From Euborellia annulipes (taxonomy: Eukaryota > Arthropoda > Insecta > Dermaptera > Anisolabididae), in assembly GCA_023213315.1 (NCBI GenBank), contig JAKCPI010004326.1, positions 36,271 through 100,270 on the forward strand: a DNA stretch of 64,000 nucleotides, given 5' to 3'. Made by a program: the position numbers and the translations under genes. The number at the start of each line of letters is the position of its first letter. The first letter of the stretch is position 1. The notes below the pieces were generated by a model. It saw only the letters and a program-made list of their open reading frames with translations, was not told the DNA's origin and did no database searches. Positions 22,440-34,429 of the stretch are shown piece by piece.

Positions 22440-22660
22440 CAACCGGTGGAGTGTCCTGGTAGTTTTCCACTGGGTGATTCAAATGACATTGGCTTTCAGC
22501 TACATGGATGCAGATGCGTTGGCGATATCCAAGGTAAAAGGTGATCTCAGGTGGGAAGCACTAACTTTTTGTAAGCATGGAGGAGGGGGAGGAGGACCAC
22601 CTAGCATTAACGCCTTAGAAATTGCTGCATCAGTACACACTAACAGTTGGCACTGAAAAG
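22440..22660 (+). other. Less AT-rich island with a 60-codon frame
   Basis: An open frame runs 22474-22656 (it starts MIQMTLAFSYMDADAL and includes a run of six glycines). Internal donor-like sites AAG|GTAAAAGG (about 22534) and TTTTTGTAAGC are present. The base composition is exon-like compared with the surrounding DNA. No family was recognised. Confidence 0.22.
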
Positions 22661-22956
22661 GCAGCTTTATTAGCATCCTCCGTATGCTAATTAGTCATTG
22701 ACTTCAAAAAACTGTGCTAATATAATTGCCAATGTATTCAAAACATTTAGGATGACAAGGGTCTAATTAAATCATGTTTTTATTAGCTAAAGTTTAGAAG
22801 TTTTCCTATTATGTCTGGCTTAGAAATGATCATTAATATTGTAATAACTAAAACATCGCATATATACTGAGGTATAATTAAAATGCAATGTAAATAGAAT
22901 TTAACAATGTTTTTTTTATCTCAAAAATATCTTTCCTTGTAAGTTAGGTTTAATAA

Positions 22957-23368
22957 TTTTTTACATTCTCTTACCTTTGGATTAATGTCAAAAATTCGAT
23001 GTCGAGATTTTGATGGATATACACGTTTTGAGGTCCCATGAATCCAAAAAGGTGGTTTTCGTGACATGGTCTTTCTATCTGTCTGTCTGTAAAAAAAATA
23101 TCTCTAGAACGAAAAGAGCTAGGAGGTTGAAATTTTATATTTAAGTTCGACTCTCCCATGGGACGTGACACGAAGCTTTTAAACAAAATCGACCAAAGAG
23201 TACTAGTACTTTACTGATGAACTTTTTGATGAAGTTTTTTTCGATTTTCTCAAAATTCGCCCCAACGATTTTGATTAAAATTCAAAAATCAATTATTTTT
23301 TAGATGCTCTTTAAAATGTATATCCTCATTTTGCCATTTGAATCTTTTTGAGCATCAGAGGAAAGATA
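22957..23368 (+). repeat. R-family 5' two-thirds
   Basis: It runs from TTACATTCTCTTACC to GGAAAGATAGGA and then passes into SINE A text, without the terminal hairpin. Confidence 0.8.
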
Positions 23369-23780
23369 GGATACCAAATGGCTTAAATAAGAATGCCTGG
23401 ACCCCCAATAGATATATTTACAAATAACGAGTATCGTATAAAGTCTAATATGGCTCAGGGGCGTATATAGAAATTTTTTTCGGGGGGGGGGGGGGCCCGA
23501 ACTCAAAAATTTTTCTGCGGAAATTTTTTTAAGAAACTAAGTTTTTTTTCACACGAAATTTTTTAGGGAACATTTTTTCTTTTGCGGAACCAAAGTTTTC
23601 TATCCTACGATGTTGCGCTGATGTCTGTATATCCCTATATAGGCCTATGTATATGTGTTTGGGAAATTTCGGGGGGGGGGGGGCCTCGCCCCCCCTTTAT
23701 ATACGCCGCTGATATGGCTTAAGTTGCCGAAAAGACTGTGTGTATGTGAGTGTGAATGGAAAAAAGTGTGAGTGTTTGTT
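23369..23780 (+). mobile_element. SINE A, split by a hAT-like MITE
   Basis: The body GGATACCAAATGGCTTAAAT and GAATGCCTGGACCCC runs up to 23455. The MITE 23456-23711 interrupts the core, and the SINE resumes with GGCTTAAGTTGCCGAAAAG and the GTGTGAATGGA tail. Confidence 0.85.
23456..23711. mobile_element. hAT-like MITE nested in SINE A, TSD ATATGGCT
   Basis: The ends CAGGGGCGTATATA and TATATACGCCGCTG are inverted. ATATGGCT is duplicated at 23448-23455 and 23712-23719, inside the SINE core. A G-run (~13) lies near the left end, and a second G-run followed by a C-run near the right. Confidence 0.92.
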
Positions 23781-23998
23781 AAAACTAAAATTGAGGCATT
23801 AATGACAGTTAAATATTTGTATAATTATTTTAATTGTCTGGTCAAAATCAAACAAAACAAGACGATGGCCTAAATTCGGTGATTGATTGTATATTATGTG
23901 GATTAATAGAATATTAAAAAGAAAAATGCAGAGTAAAAAATGTAAAATATTTTTTTTGTCATATCGTCTTAGAGAATACCTTTAAATTAACTGACAAA

Positions 23999-24594
23999 CA
24001 TTTGGGTTCGCTTGTTTCAACAATGTTTTTTGAAATTTCCTCTGAGAATTTTTTTTTTATTCTGTGCAAAGTGTTTGAAATTACAAAATAAAAATTTGTT
24101 CTGATATTTTTAAATTATAAGCATTATTTCCGAAAAAAATTTTTAGAAAAGAATGATAATTTCTTAACCTCTCAAATCTCACTTGAAAATCCTTAAACGC
24201 CATAAAAACAAAGAGAGAGCTTATTGTAAAATCAATTTTTAATTAATTTTTCAATTTAATTTTTAATAAAAAAAATAAAAAAATATACACTTGAAAATAA
24301 AAAAAATGAGCCAAGGTTTATTTTCATTTCATTCCTCAAGGAGGTAATATGAAATTCAATCTCAGTAATTGGATCCTTGTTTATATTTAATTCCTTTTAT
24401 ATGGAGAGAGAGGGTAGCTATATCCAAAAAGAAGCCATATTGTTTTTCCTCAGCAATCAAGTTATTTTTTATTAAATAAAAATACTTTGAAAATTTTTAT
24501 TAAGAACCATTTGCTATTTGAGTATTCCAAGAGGGCCTACAATAAGTCACCTACTAGAGTTAAAGTCGGACCTATATGGCTGATTTTTATTCCT
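23999..24594 (+). repeat. Tandem duplication, copy 1 (596 bp)
   Basis: The unit begins CATTTGGGTTCGCTTG. The next unit repeats it almost base for base; the difference I saw is one T in a T-run (10 versus 11). CATTTG is present at all three junctions. Confidence 0.93.
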
Positions 24595-25191
24595 CATTTG
24601 GGTTCGCTTGTTTCAACAATGTTTTTTGAAATTTCCTCTGAGAATTTTTTTTTTTATTCTGTGCAAAGTGTTTGAAATTACAAAATAAAAATTTGTTCTG
24701 ATATTTTTAAATTATAAGCATTATTTCCGAAAAAAATTTTTAGAAAAGAATGATAATTTCTTAACCTCTCAAATCTCACTTGAAAATCCTTAAACGCCAT
24801 AAAAACAAAGAGAGAGCTTATTGTAAAATCAATTTTTAATTAATTTTTCAATTTAATTTTTAATAAAAAAAATAAAAAAATATACACTTGAAAATAAAAA
24901 AAATGAGCCAAGGTTTATTTTCATTTCATTCCTCAAGGAGGTAATATGAAATTCAATCTCAGTAATTGGATCCTTGTTTATATTTAATTCCTTTTATATG
25001 GAGAGAGAGGGTAGCTATATCCAAAAAGAAGCCATATTGTTTTTCCTCAGCAATCAAGTTATTTTTTATTAAATAAAAATACTTTGAAAATTTTTATTAA
25101 GAACCATTTGCTATTTGAGTATTCCAAGAGGGCCTACAATAAGTCACCTACTAGAGTTAAAGTCGGACCTATATGGCTGATTTTTATTCCT
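24595..25191 (+). repeat. Tandem duplication, copy 2 (597 bp)
   Basis: It is near-identical to 23999-24594 and ends with CATTTG microhomology at 25192-25197. The near identity means a very recent event or an assembly effect. Confidence 0.93.
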
Positions 25192-25324
25192 CATTTGTTG
25201 GCAAATTAAAAAATTTAAGAAAATTTTAGAGATGGAGAGGGTAGGGCAGAGGTTTCAAAATTTTTTTGATCTCCCCCACCCTCTCTCATTGTCAAACGTG
25301 TCGAGAAAATTTAAGGAAATAATT

Positions 25325-25772
25325 TAAAAGTACAAGAGTAAAGTGGTCTTCAGAAGATTTCAATGCCAAAATGAGAATATACATTTTAAAGAGCATCTAA
25401 AAATAATTGATTTTTGAATTTTAAAAAAATCGTTGGAGCGAATTTTGAGAAAATCGAAAAAAAAAAACTGAAAAAATGCATCAGTAAAGTACTAGTACTC
25501 TTTGGTCGATTTTGTTCAAAAGCTTCGTGTCACGTCCCATGGGAGAGCCGAGCTTAAATATAAAATTTCAACTTCCTAGCTCTTTTCGTTCTAGAGATAT
25601 TTTGTTCACAGACAGACAGATAGAAGGACCATGTCGCGAAAACCACCTTTTTGGATTCACGGCCTCAAAACTTGTATATCCATCAAAATCTCGACATCGA
25701 ATTTTTTACATGAATCCAATTCTTTCTCTATATATTAACATATATAGAGGTAAGAGAAAGTAAAAAGATTTT
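25325..25772 (-). repeat. R-family copy lacking the hairpin
   Basis: It runs from CAAGAGTAAAGTGGTCTTC to the outer end GGTAAGAGAAAGTAAAAA. The terminal hairpin side is missing. A frame of 83 codons crosses it but reads repeat text. Confidence 0.85.
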
Positions 25773-26004
25773 CCAAAGTGAATTATTTATTACCTTTTCT
25801 TACCTTTTAATTTAAGAAGTTTTTAAATTTATATAGCTATCCTCAAATCCTACTAACTTTTAATAAACTGACTTTTTTTCATACTGAATGAATTAATAGA
25901 ATTTACATTTTATTTTTATAATTGAAAATGATTTTTAATGTAATTAAAATTTTGAGTTATTTAGTTAATTAAATAAAGTTTTGAGTGGCCAATATTGATT
26001 TCAG

Positions 26005-26070
26005 GTGTTTCTCTTGGAAACGGATGGGAGTTTCCTTCTGGATGAGATAGAAGAGTTCGTGCCATATTAA
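26005..26070 (+). CDS. Possible terminal coding exon of an unidentified gene
   Basis: A splice-acceptor-like TTGATTTCAG ends at 26004. It is followed by 21 open codons and TAA, reading VFLLETDGSF at the start and IEEFVPY at the end. The codons look protein-like (acidic, with hydrophobic alternation) and are richer in G and C than the flanks. I do not recognise the family, and no upstream exon was found. The sequence after the stop, to about 26150, is also less AT-rich and could be 3'UTR. A chance open stretch of this size is quite possible. Confidence 0.3.
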   Translation: MFLLETDGSFLLDEIEEFVPY

Positions 26071-26929
26071 CTTTTTAACAGTTTATGGATCTTTTTGCCT
26101 CGGCTTGGATGTTGAGTGGTTTGTTTCCGAGATTTTAAGTGCCAAAGGGAGTTATTATTAAATTACTTTTATATCCTTGGAACTACAATTTTGATCTGGT
26201 TTTGGAAAATTAAATCATTAGGGGGAAAATAAAAAAAAATTTGATAGAATTAAAATATTTAAAAAAAAGTTGTCTAAAATAATTTACTAATATTGCGAGA
26301 ATCTTAATGTCTTGTGTACAAAAATTATTCAACTGTTAGAGGTTTAAAAATTTTTAAATAATTAGAATAGAAAGAAAATAAAGGTGGTAAGTTGGTAATA
26401 TTAACTCTAATGTTAATATTCTTTCAAATTACTTTTATTTTAATAGATTTTAATTTAATTAACTTAAATATTTTTGATATACGCATATTGTATAATTTTT
26501 TTTTTTTTTTTTTGCATCCTGGAAGGTATTTTGATTGACCAGATAACTAATAAATTTTTATCCTCTGCTAGAGTGAATCACTTTCACTGTCAGTTGATAT
26601 TTAAATTGAACAATTGGCCTAACGTTGTCTGCTCTAGCAAATCTCAAGTCTTTTATAGAGAGATCAAATTGTGAGTTGATCAGTTGGGTTGCATACCTAT
26701 CAGCATACATAATGATATATGTAATATTTGTTTATGCCAGTATGCCCTCATAATTTTCTTTATGTTTTTTTAAAGAGTTTTTATGCATTATTTATTTTTT
26801 TAAACTAAAAAATTCTCTAATTATTTATTTACTAAATAGAAAAAAATATACGAAAATGAAAAAAAAAGGATTTTTTTTAATAGAAGCAAAGCAAATCTCC
26901 AAATGGGGCCTAAAAAAATATTTTTTTTA

Positions 26930-27060
26930 TCGCGGGCCTGTCAAGAAGAAGGAACAACAGCCATCAAAATCACTGTTGTTAAGCAACGCCAACTGGAGTT
27001 GAAAATTGGGATATGTAGTACCCGAAAAACAAGACCATTGAACGCCCGCCGGAAGTCAAC
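26930..27060. promoter_or_regulatory. GC-richer island with an X-box-like site
   Basis: GTTGTTAAGCAAC at 26975-26987 matches the X-box pattern with a 1-nt spacer. The island is isolated in several kb of AT-rich DNA and lies about 0.9 kb downstream of the exon candidate at 26005-26070. Confidence 0.25.
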
Positions 27061-29620
27061 AATACATACATCTAATAAATAATAAATAAATTTATATAAG
27101 TCAAATGGCATCTGCAGCCGAAATGTCTAAAAAAGCATGTCCTGTTTTTTTTCTTTTTTTTTTTGAGAATCCATCTTTTTTTGTAAACGTTTAATAGTGG
27201 TGAGCCTTTTCATTACCGGAAGGAACCCTTTCAAAGAGTTAAGAGTCTTTCTTTTCTAAAGATAAGACATCAAGACATCTCAAAAGCATATAATAATACT
27301 ATATTTAAACCATGGATACAGGTAAAAAGGTGATATCTTGTTTTGGAAAGAGATTTGCCTTTAATAAAATAAATATAGTTGTAATAATGTTAAAATTCTT
27401 TGTCAATTTTAAGGAAAAGTAATTAATAAATAGACGCAGGTAAAATAAAAAAAACTTTTGGAGTAGCACAAAATAAAAATATCAATTTCAAATATATGTA
27501 TAATAACCAAGATGCTATATTTCTTCAAATTCTCTTAAAAAAATCAAATTAAGTTAATTAAAGAAGGGAGGAAAAAAAGGAAAGATTAACAAATTAAAAG
27601 CGCCTCAGCGACACGAGCCCAAGATTTAAATGATTATAAGCGGAAAATTAAAGGGAAAAAATATAAATAAGCAAATTTCTTTTACTAAATTTTTAATTAA
27701 ACAATTTCAAGCAATATTTATTAAGATGGAAAATAATTGAAGAAAAAATAAAATATTAAAAAAAAAATAAAATAAGGCTGGTAAATTTTTAATAGCCTCT
27801 ACCTACACAATATAAGCGGTAGACGTATTTAAATAAATTCAACAATCTCATCTTTAGTCTAATTTCACTAAAGCGAAAATATTAATATAATAAATAAAAA
27901 CCAAAATTGTAATTTTTACCTATTATTTAATTACTTAAAAAAGAAATTTTTTTTTAATAAAATAGAAATTACGAATAGAAACAACAAAGATAATAAAAAA
28001 AACTTTTTCACAAACTTTTTGCTACGTATATTAAATCTTTGGAAAGTTTAATAAGAAACTTATTAAAAAGGAATTTAATACTCAATAAAGGAAAGTGAAA
28101 ATAATTTCTTTGCTATATAAAATGATATAATGATTCAAAGACCTGACACAAAATATTAGTTGCTGTATATTTGATAAAACCTTTGGGGGGGGGGGTCAAG
28201 AAAGAGGTCCTTAATAAAAGTACATTTTATCAATAATTTTAATTAAAGTGAAATTGTTTCTCAGAGAATTTCTATATCATCATTTTTATATTTCTTAATG
28301 CAGAAATATTAATAGAAGGCTTGTCATTCATTATCTTAAAAAAAAAAGGAACTTTTTAAACGAGGATAAGATGATTCATTAATTGATTTGCATGTTGTCA
28401 AGTCAAAAATATAAGAAGATTATGCTAATGAATTTTAATTTACTTTATTTTCTTCATTCTCAATACTTAGGTGACAAATGTTTAAAAAAAAATATATATA
28501 TTCCAGTTGTTATTAATAAAATTATTTTTGAGTTACAATATGTAAGTAAAACAAAAGTGAAGAAAGAAATTTTCTATCTTTTCAATCATTATTCTAAATG
28601 TCAATTTCGAAATTATTTGATGATGAAAGTTAATGAAAAAAAATGAAGGTCTTTTTTTATAAAGACAGGTGGGTAACTTAGCAAGCAAGTCTATTGTGTG
28701 CGATATTTGACAATTATTATTAGAAGAATAAATTAAACTAGTTACTGTATTTATTTAAAAAATTTTCTTGTGAAATCATCAATAATAGTGTATTAATTTT
28801 TTTTAAATAAGAATAAAATATCACTTCGTATACTGACGTCATCCATGATAATTATTAATTAATATTAAAACTTTTGAGGCCATTCAAACCCAAAAAGTAT
28901 AATTTAAATTAAATAGTATTAAAATAATTTGAAAATATTTTTATCAATCAGTCCAGGAAACGAAGCAGTGACCCTAAGAAATTTTAGTTTGTTTTCCTCT
29001 CGGTAGCTCAGGCTATTTAGGGATTATAGTAGTATACATATACTGTATATATATTGTTTAAAATAATATTTACCGATGTCTAGCTAGGGGGACGTTCCAC
29101 ATGCTGGTTCACCCACCCGAGGATTTGCCTGGCTTGGCTTTGTTTGATTGGACCCTAAAAACTTGAAGTGAGATTTTTATCTCTTCTATAAGGGGCGGGG
29201 TAGTGGAATATTTTTTTTTTTTATTAAAAACCTTATCTTTAAGAGTAGAGAAAAAAGCTTTCTTGATTTAATTATCAGTAGTTTCCTTACTGTACTAAGC
29301 AATATTTCCATATCTTTAAAATAAATTCTCAGTGTGGCCACACTAATTTTTTGTGTTGAGATAAAAATCGAAGGTACAGATGTCGAAAAAAAGTGCAAAA
29401 ACAAACTTCAAATTTTAATAAAAATAGAGCATCATCAATAAAACACGTCACTGGACTGAAGTAGATAGATGACAAATTACCGGTAAATGAAATTAAAGCC
29501 TTTAGTTTTCCATTAGAATATATTTACATTTAAATTATTTTGTTAAGGGTGGGTTTTTATTGAAAAATGGACCAAGATTCCAGATAATTATTATTCATAA
29601 ATATAAGTTTATTTAGTAAT
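27060..29620. other. AT-rich DNA, nothing recognised
   Basis: No exon, RNA or named repeat was found in this 2.5 kb. An 87-codon frame at 28383-28646 is Lys/Ile/Asn-rich and has no recognisable motif, so it looks like chance in AT-rich DNA. 25772-26000 and 26150-26930 are similar. Confidence 0.55.
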
Positions 29621-29626
29621 TTATTA

Positions 29627-29840
29627 CCGGGACGGATTAAAGGGGGGGGGGGAATCACCCCCTCCGAGAAAGAATTGAAAATTTTAAAAACTAGTTATCT
29701 AAAGAAATTATGATTTTGAGTCTAAAATATATTTTTACATTTTTTTTTAAATATCAATTTTAAGTCTCAAATCACTTTAACGGTGCTAGTATTTGAAGGT
29801 ATTATTTAAAAAATTTTCATCCCCCAGAGAGGTCCTCCTG
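29627..29840. mobile_element. Decayed hAT-like MITE fragment with G-run
   Basis: GGGACGGATTAA followed by ten or more G and CACCCCCTCC resembles the CAAGGGCGGATC-class elements. The terminal CAAGG and a target duplication could not be placed. Confidence 0.4.
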
Positions 29841-29904
29841 TAAATTTAATCTTCCAACCAACCGCCTCCTTCGAGTTCGCATCACAACCATGCGACTAAA
29901 ATTT

Positions 29905-29992
29905 AAATTGAATTAACTACCAATTAATTTAAATAAATATGGACGGGGTCTAAATGGCCTTAGATGCCGAAAAGGACCTTGAAATTAAAAAA
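29905..29992 (+). mobile_element. SINE B, 3' part
   Basis: It reads CTACCAATTAATTTAAATAA, GGACGGGGTCTAAATGGCCT, GATGCCGAAAAGGACCTT, then poly-A. The tRNA-like head is missing. Confidence 0.75.
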
Positions 29993-30909
29993 AAAAAACA
30001 AATATAGGTATACTTGTAAGATATGCCAAAAATTTATCATCAAATCGTTTCAATATCTCTGGATTTATTTTAGACCTCTTCTATCTTTAGTCGGCATTCC
30101 TAAAGCTTCCAGTTTTAGTTTCAGACCCTGGGTCAATGTCCATCCGAATTATTGATATTTTAGAAATAATTTGATACAATTAAATTATGCAGAGGAGGAG
30201 GGGTGGTTTTGGAAAAGAATTACGAGGAAATATTAGCTATAAATTATCAAAATTGAGGAATTTTTTCATAAAAAAAAAATAAATTAATAAAAAAATGCAA
30301 AAATTTGTCTTTAAAGGGAGAGGGGGAAAGATTTTAAATGATTTGAACAAAAAGTATTAATAAATTTTAAAATTTTTGGTTGAGCAATAAATAGTGTTGT
30401 TTTTGTCCAAGGCGCTAGTTTCGCTAAGTGTTGCTCTGGTGAATAACAATCTCATCTTCCTATTTTAATGAGCAGTGAGGGAGTAGACAGATCAATGATT
30501 TATGAATTAAAAGCCAGCCGGTCGGGTCCCTCATAATCCGACGATTGTTGAAAAGAAAAGATACAACGGCATATAAAGAAAATAAATATGTCTTAACCCA
30601 AGGCGGTCATTCATGTAGGCTCATCAGGGGTGAGTCTTTAAGAACAACAACTGACATTCATTAAAACATATAGATCTATATTAATAGCTATTGTATTTTG
30701 TTGTATTTTCTCTAAGGTAAATGTAACTTCTTTCTTTCTTGATTCAATACTCATTGGGTGTGGAAAAATTAAAATTTAATAATTAAAAAACTCTTTTTGA
30801 GGAGATTAACAATTGAATTGTTAAAAATAAAGCGATGATAATTTCCATTTTTTGAAAATAGTAAATGTTATTTAAATAGAGTGACTCATAATCTCTGAGG
30901 AATATGTGG
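29993..30909. other. AT-rich DNA, nothing recognised
   Basis: A slightly GC-richer patch at 30405-30560 shows no open frame of note. 32212-32570 and 32913-33289 are also blank. Confidence 0.55.
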
Positions 30910-31109
30910 GTTGCAAGCAGAGTTGGGTTTTATACACAATTTTGCAGTTTTATACAAAAATTGCGGATAAAACTTGTATAAAATGTATTAAACGTATAAA
31001 ATGTATAAAACTTGGATGCGCATGCGCAAACCCGACAGAAAGGAAGTTCAAATAAAATTTCATTTTTCAATTATTAACATTTTGATTATTTTGATTATAT
31101 TATTCACTA

Positions 31110-31874
31110 AATAAATATGGGGATTGACTTCCCCGAGACTTTCTCGTATATTCTTTTGGAATTACGTCTGGGTGTGTGTGTGAACACGATTGCTTAAAAA
31201 CCAAAGCAGCTAGATCGATGAAATTTGGTATATGCTCTTACACTAAAATTGTAGATTTCTATCAACTTTTGGAGTAAATACGTCACTTGGAAGTAGTACT
31301 TTACTTAAAAAGTTTTTTCAAAATTTTGAAATTTTCAATTTTTTTGTTATATTATGATAAAATACTCTATTTTAAAAAGCTTTTATTCTTTGACATTTTT
31401 ACGAAAACTGAATAGTTTTTGAAATAATCACAGAAGAAATAGAAAATATTCGTTAATTTTGATAAAAAATCAAAACACAATCATACAGGTGTCATTAAAA
31501 AAGGGTAAATATAAACAAATTATTACAAATTCATTTGTTTATATTTACCCTTTTTTTAATGACACCTGTATGATTTTGTTTTGATTTTTTATCAAAATTA
31601 ACGAATATTTTCTATTTCTTCTGTGATTATTTCAAAAACTATTCAGTTTTCGTAAAAATGTCAAAGAATAAAAGCTTTTTAAAATAGAGTATTTTATCAT
31701 AATATAACAAAAAAATTGAAAATTTCAAAATTTTTGAAAAAAACTTTTTAAGTAAAGTACTACTTCCAAGTGATGTATTTACTCCAAAAGTTGATAGAAA
31801 TCTACAATTTTAGTGTAAGGAGCATATACCAAATTTCATCGATCTAGCTGCTTTGGTTTTTAAGCAATCGTGTT

Positions 31875-31911
<37 letters not shown>

Positions 31912-32030
31912 TAATGCCAAAAATGGTTTTTTTGACTCAGGGAGGTCTAAAACGTGGAGAAACATCAAAATCTCGAAGTCGAATTTTTTTACGATTACAT
32001 AACTTTCTCTATACGAGAAAGTAAAAAGCA
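31110..32030. repeat. Nested long palindrome related to the R family
   Basis: The arms mirror each other around 31521; for example TTTATATTTACCC at the centre, and ATCGATGAAATTTGGTATAT on the left with its complement at about 31820-31845. The ends carry ACTTTCTCGTATA and TATACGAGAAAGTAAAAA, recalling the R end. A (CA)n tract lies near the right end. Confidence 0.88.
31876..31906. repeat. (CA)n microsatellite
   Basis: About 15 CA units lie in the right arm of the palindrome; the left arm has only GTGTGTGTGTG at the mirror place, so the tract expanded after the palindrome formed. Confidence 0.95.
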
Positions 32031-32574
32031 AACAACATCGTCAATGCTTTAGAACATTATAGAATATGAAAAGCTTTTAAGCTGTTTTTTCAGGGGGAGA
32101 GAGATTGGTTTTTTACAGTTTTATACCTTTTATACATCGGCCTAGTTTTATACATGTATAAAACCGTGTATTATACTCGGCGGGATAAAACTTGCCAACT
32201 CTGGTTGCAAGACAGTTCGAAGCCTTTAGGGGAAACGATAAACTTGCAGGATGCAACCGGATATTCACTATCAGGTTAATATTAAAATTATCTAAAAATT
32301 GTTCTTTTTTTTAAATTTTTATGTAATCAATAAATGATTATATTAACGTTCTGTCTATTGTGAGATAATAATATAGAATATACAAAGCATTTTGTAATAA
32401 TTTTTATCTAACAAAAAACAGAAGCCAATTTATTCATATATAAATATTTTATCAAAATATTGTTTCTGTTTAAATAAAATTATAGATGAATGTAATGATT
32501 TATTTAATGTTACGAGTTTTTAAACTACGCTATATTTTTCATTTTGGAATGTCAAAATTAAAAATTGGAAGTGA

Positions 32575-32912
32575 CCGGCCTCCCCTAGACTTTCTCTTTA
32601 CTCTTAAATTAAATGATTATCTTAACATTCATTCAATTTTCGAAAAAACGTGTAAGAATATGAAGTGTATTTTGACATTAATGGACAAAGAAATTCAAAT
32701 TCCAAAATTTTTGAAAAAAAGTACTTTGCCCAGTTGACGGGTTTACTTCAAAAATTGATAAGGAATATATTGTATTCACAACACTAACGGACGGACACTT
32801 TCAAACAAAAGCACCAAAAATATTTTTTTTTGGAGTGAGTGAGGTCAAAATCGACATCAAAATTGAATTTCTTGACGAATACAAAACTTTTTCTATACGA
32901 GAAAGTAAAAAG
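32575..32912 (-). repeat. Diverged copy of the palindrome arm
   Basis: It has GACTTTCTCTTTAC at one side and TTTCTATACGAGAAAGTAAA at the other. Between them lies AAAATTTTTGAAAAAAAGTA, shared with 31110-32030. It is decayed. Confidence 0.6.
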
Positions 32913-33289
32913 TCTAAAAATATTAGATAATTTAGAAGCCTCAATGTAATTAATCCTGTGAGCAGATACTGTTTATAGATCTACTCTAAGGAGGCGATGG
33001 GAAATAACATTTAATTTGACCTTAGGGAAATTAGATACTATGCCTAAGAGGATTGAGAACACTCAGGAGAGGAATCGATGATAGATTTTACAACAGCTTT
33101 TATTCGAGACTATTATTTAAGTAAAGGTATAAAAATAGGGCTTTGGAAAATTTAACAGAGTAAACTAATTGTTACAATGAAAAGTGTAATAGGCCTATTT
33201 AAATATTCGGTGTCTCTGCCCGGAGAAGAAACTTCGAGTTCAGTCTTAAAAAAATTTATCGGCTAACAATTAATTAAATATGGACTCCA

Positions 33290-33770
33290 TTTGGATGCCA
33301 AATGGCTTAATTAAGAATGCCTGGGACTACAAATATATATATATTTTAAATACGAGTATTGTTAAAAGTCTTAAATGGCCTTAGTTGCCGAAAAGACTGT
33401 GTGAATGTGTGGGTGAATGTCAAGGGCGGATCAAGAGGTGTTTCTCGGGGGGGGGTAATCTGGTGTGACTCGTCGCACAACACACTATTTTTTCTTAATT
33501 TCGGTAATTTAAAGGCGCATTCTGTACTTGTTTGCCAGAATATTAATACAAATCAAATTTTTTTAAGTATTAATTTTTAAAATTTTACATTAAAAATAAA
33601 TTTTTTTAAATTTTACATTAAAAATAAATTTTTTTTTCGAAAAAAAAGTATTTTTTTCAAATCTCTGAGGGGGTAATTACCCCCTTTACCCCCCCCCCCC
33701 ACTTGTATCCGCCCTTGGTGAATGTGAGTGTGAGTGAGAAAAAAGTGAGTGTTTAAAAAAAAAAAAAATT
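33290..33770 (+). mobile_element. SINE A, split by a hAT-like MITE
   Basis: It carries GGATGCCAAATGGCTTAAT, CTTAAATGGCCTTAGTTGCC and GAAAAGACTGTGTGAATG. The MITE 33421-33717 sits in the 3' part. The tail GAGTGTTTAAAAAA ends at about 33768. Confidence 0.88.
33421..33717. mobile_element. hAT-like MITE nested in SINE A, TSD GTGAATGT
   Basis: The ends CAAGGGCGGATC and TATCCGCCCTTG are inverted. GTGAATGT flanks both sides (33413-33420 and 33718-33725). It has a G-run near the left and a C-run near the right, and includes R-hairpin-like text AATCTGGTGTGACTCG as in 20985-21267. Confidence 0.92.
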
Positions 33771-34429
33771 AACTATAAGTTATACAAATTATATCTCATA
33801 ATTCATCAACTACAATATAACAACTCCTATATTATTACATCCCAACAGATGATTTAATAGATTGTTAAAATATTATATACTAATCAGGAAATGAAGCAAA
33901 ACAATACGTTTCTTTTTTTTTTAGTTTCGAACACATTTTAACAAAATTGTAAAAAAACTACCAAATTCAAATTTATCAAAAAAATATGTTAAATTATTGA
34001 AAATAGTAGTATTTTGAAAAATGAAGCGCAGGCAACTTAAGCGATTAAGAAAGAAATGACGGATTTTTATTTCGTGAGATTATTTAAATGTCGGAAAATG
34101 TCTATTCCTTAGTGATAGAGATAAAAAGAAAAAGAAAATCCAGAGGTTTGTCCGAATGGGTGTGGTAACTTAGCTTAAATTTTCTAAAGTACGACCAATA
34201 AATGGCACACCTTAAAGGATCCTAATTTAATCAATTTTTGGGTCTAAGTCCATAGAGATCTAGAAAAAATTAACTTTTGAAGTTGTTAAGCACTTGTTAA
34301 GCAGAGGAAATTAGGAAGAAGCGTTACACATGATATGTATTAATATATCGCTAAATTCTTTGAAATACTCAAAAAAATTTCATATTGTTTTAAGAGTGAG
34401 GTATTTTGATTATGGGACCTGTAGGAAGA

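Larger units (their letters stand above)
30918..32203. mobile_element. hAT-like element carrying a large nested palindrome, TSD GTTGCAAG
   Basis: The ends CAGAGTTGGGTTTTATA and GCCAACTCTG are inverted, with GTTGCAAG duplicated at 30910-30917 and 32204-32211. TATAAAA-rich subterminal repeats occur at both ends. The middle is occupied by the foldback at about 31110-32030. No transposase frame was seen. Confidence 0.88.

Noticed and set aside
24487..24675. 62-codon frame in the tandem duplication
   Set aside because: It spans the junction between the two duplicated copies and has no counterpart in copy 2.
25512..25763. 83-codon frame and similar frames at 22971-23186 and 1849-2040
   Set aside because: They read R-family repeat text and recur with the repeat in each copy; no coding constraint is apparent.
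28383..28646. 87-codon open frame
   Set aside because: It is Lys/Asn/Ile/Tyr-rich as expected from AT-rich DNA, with no motif or splice support.
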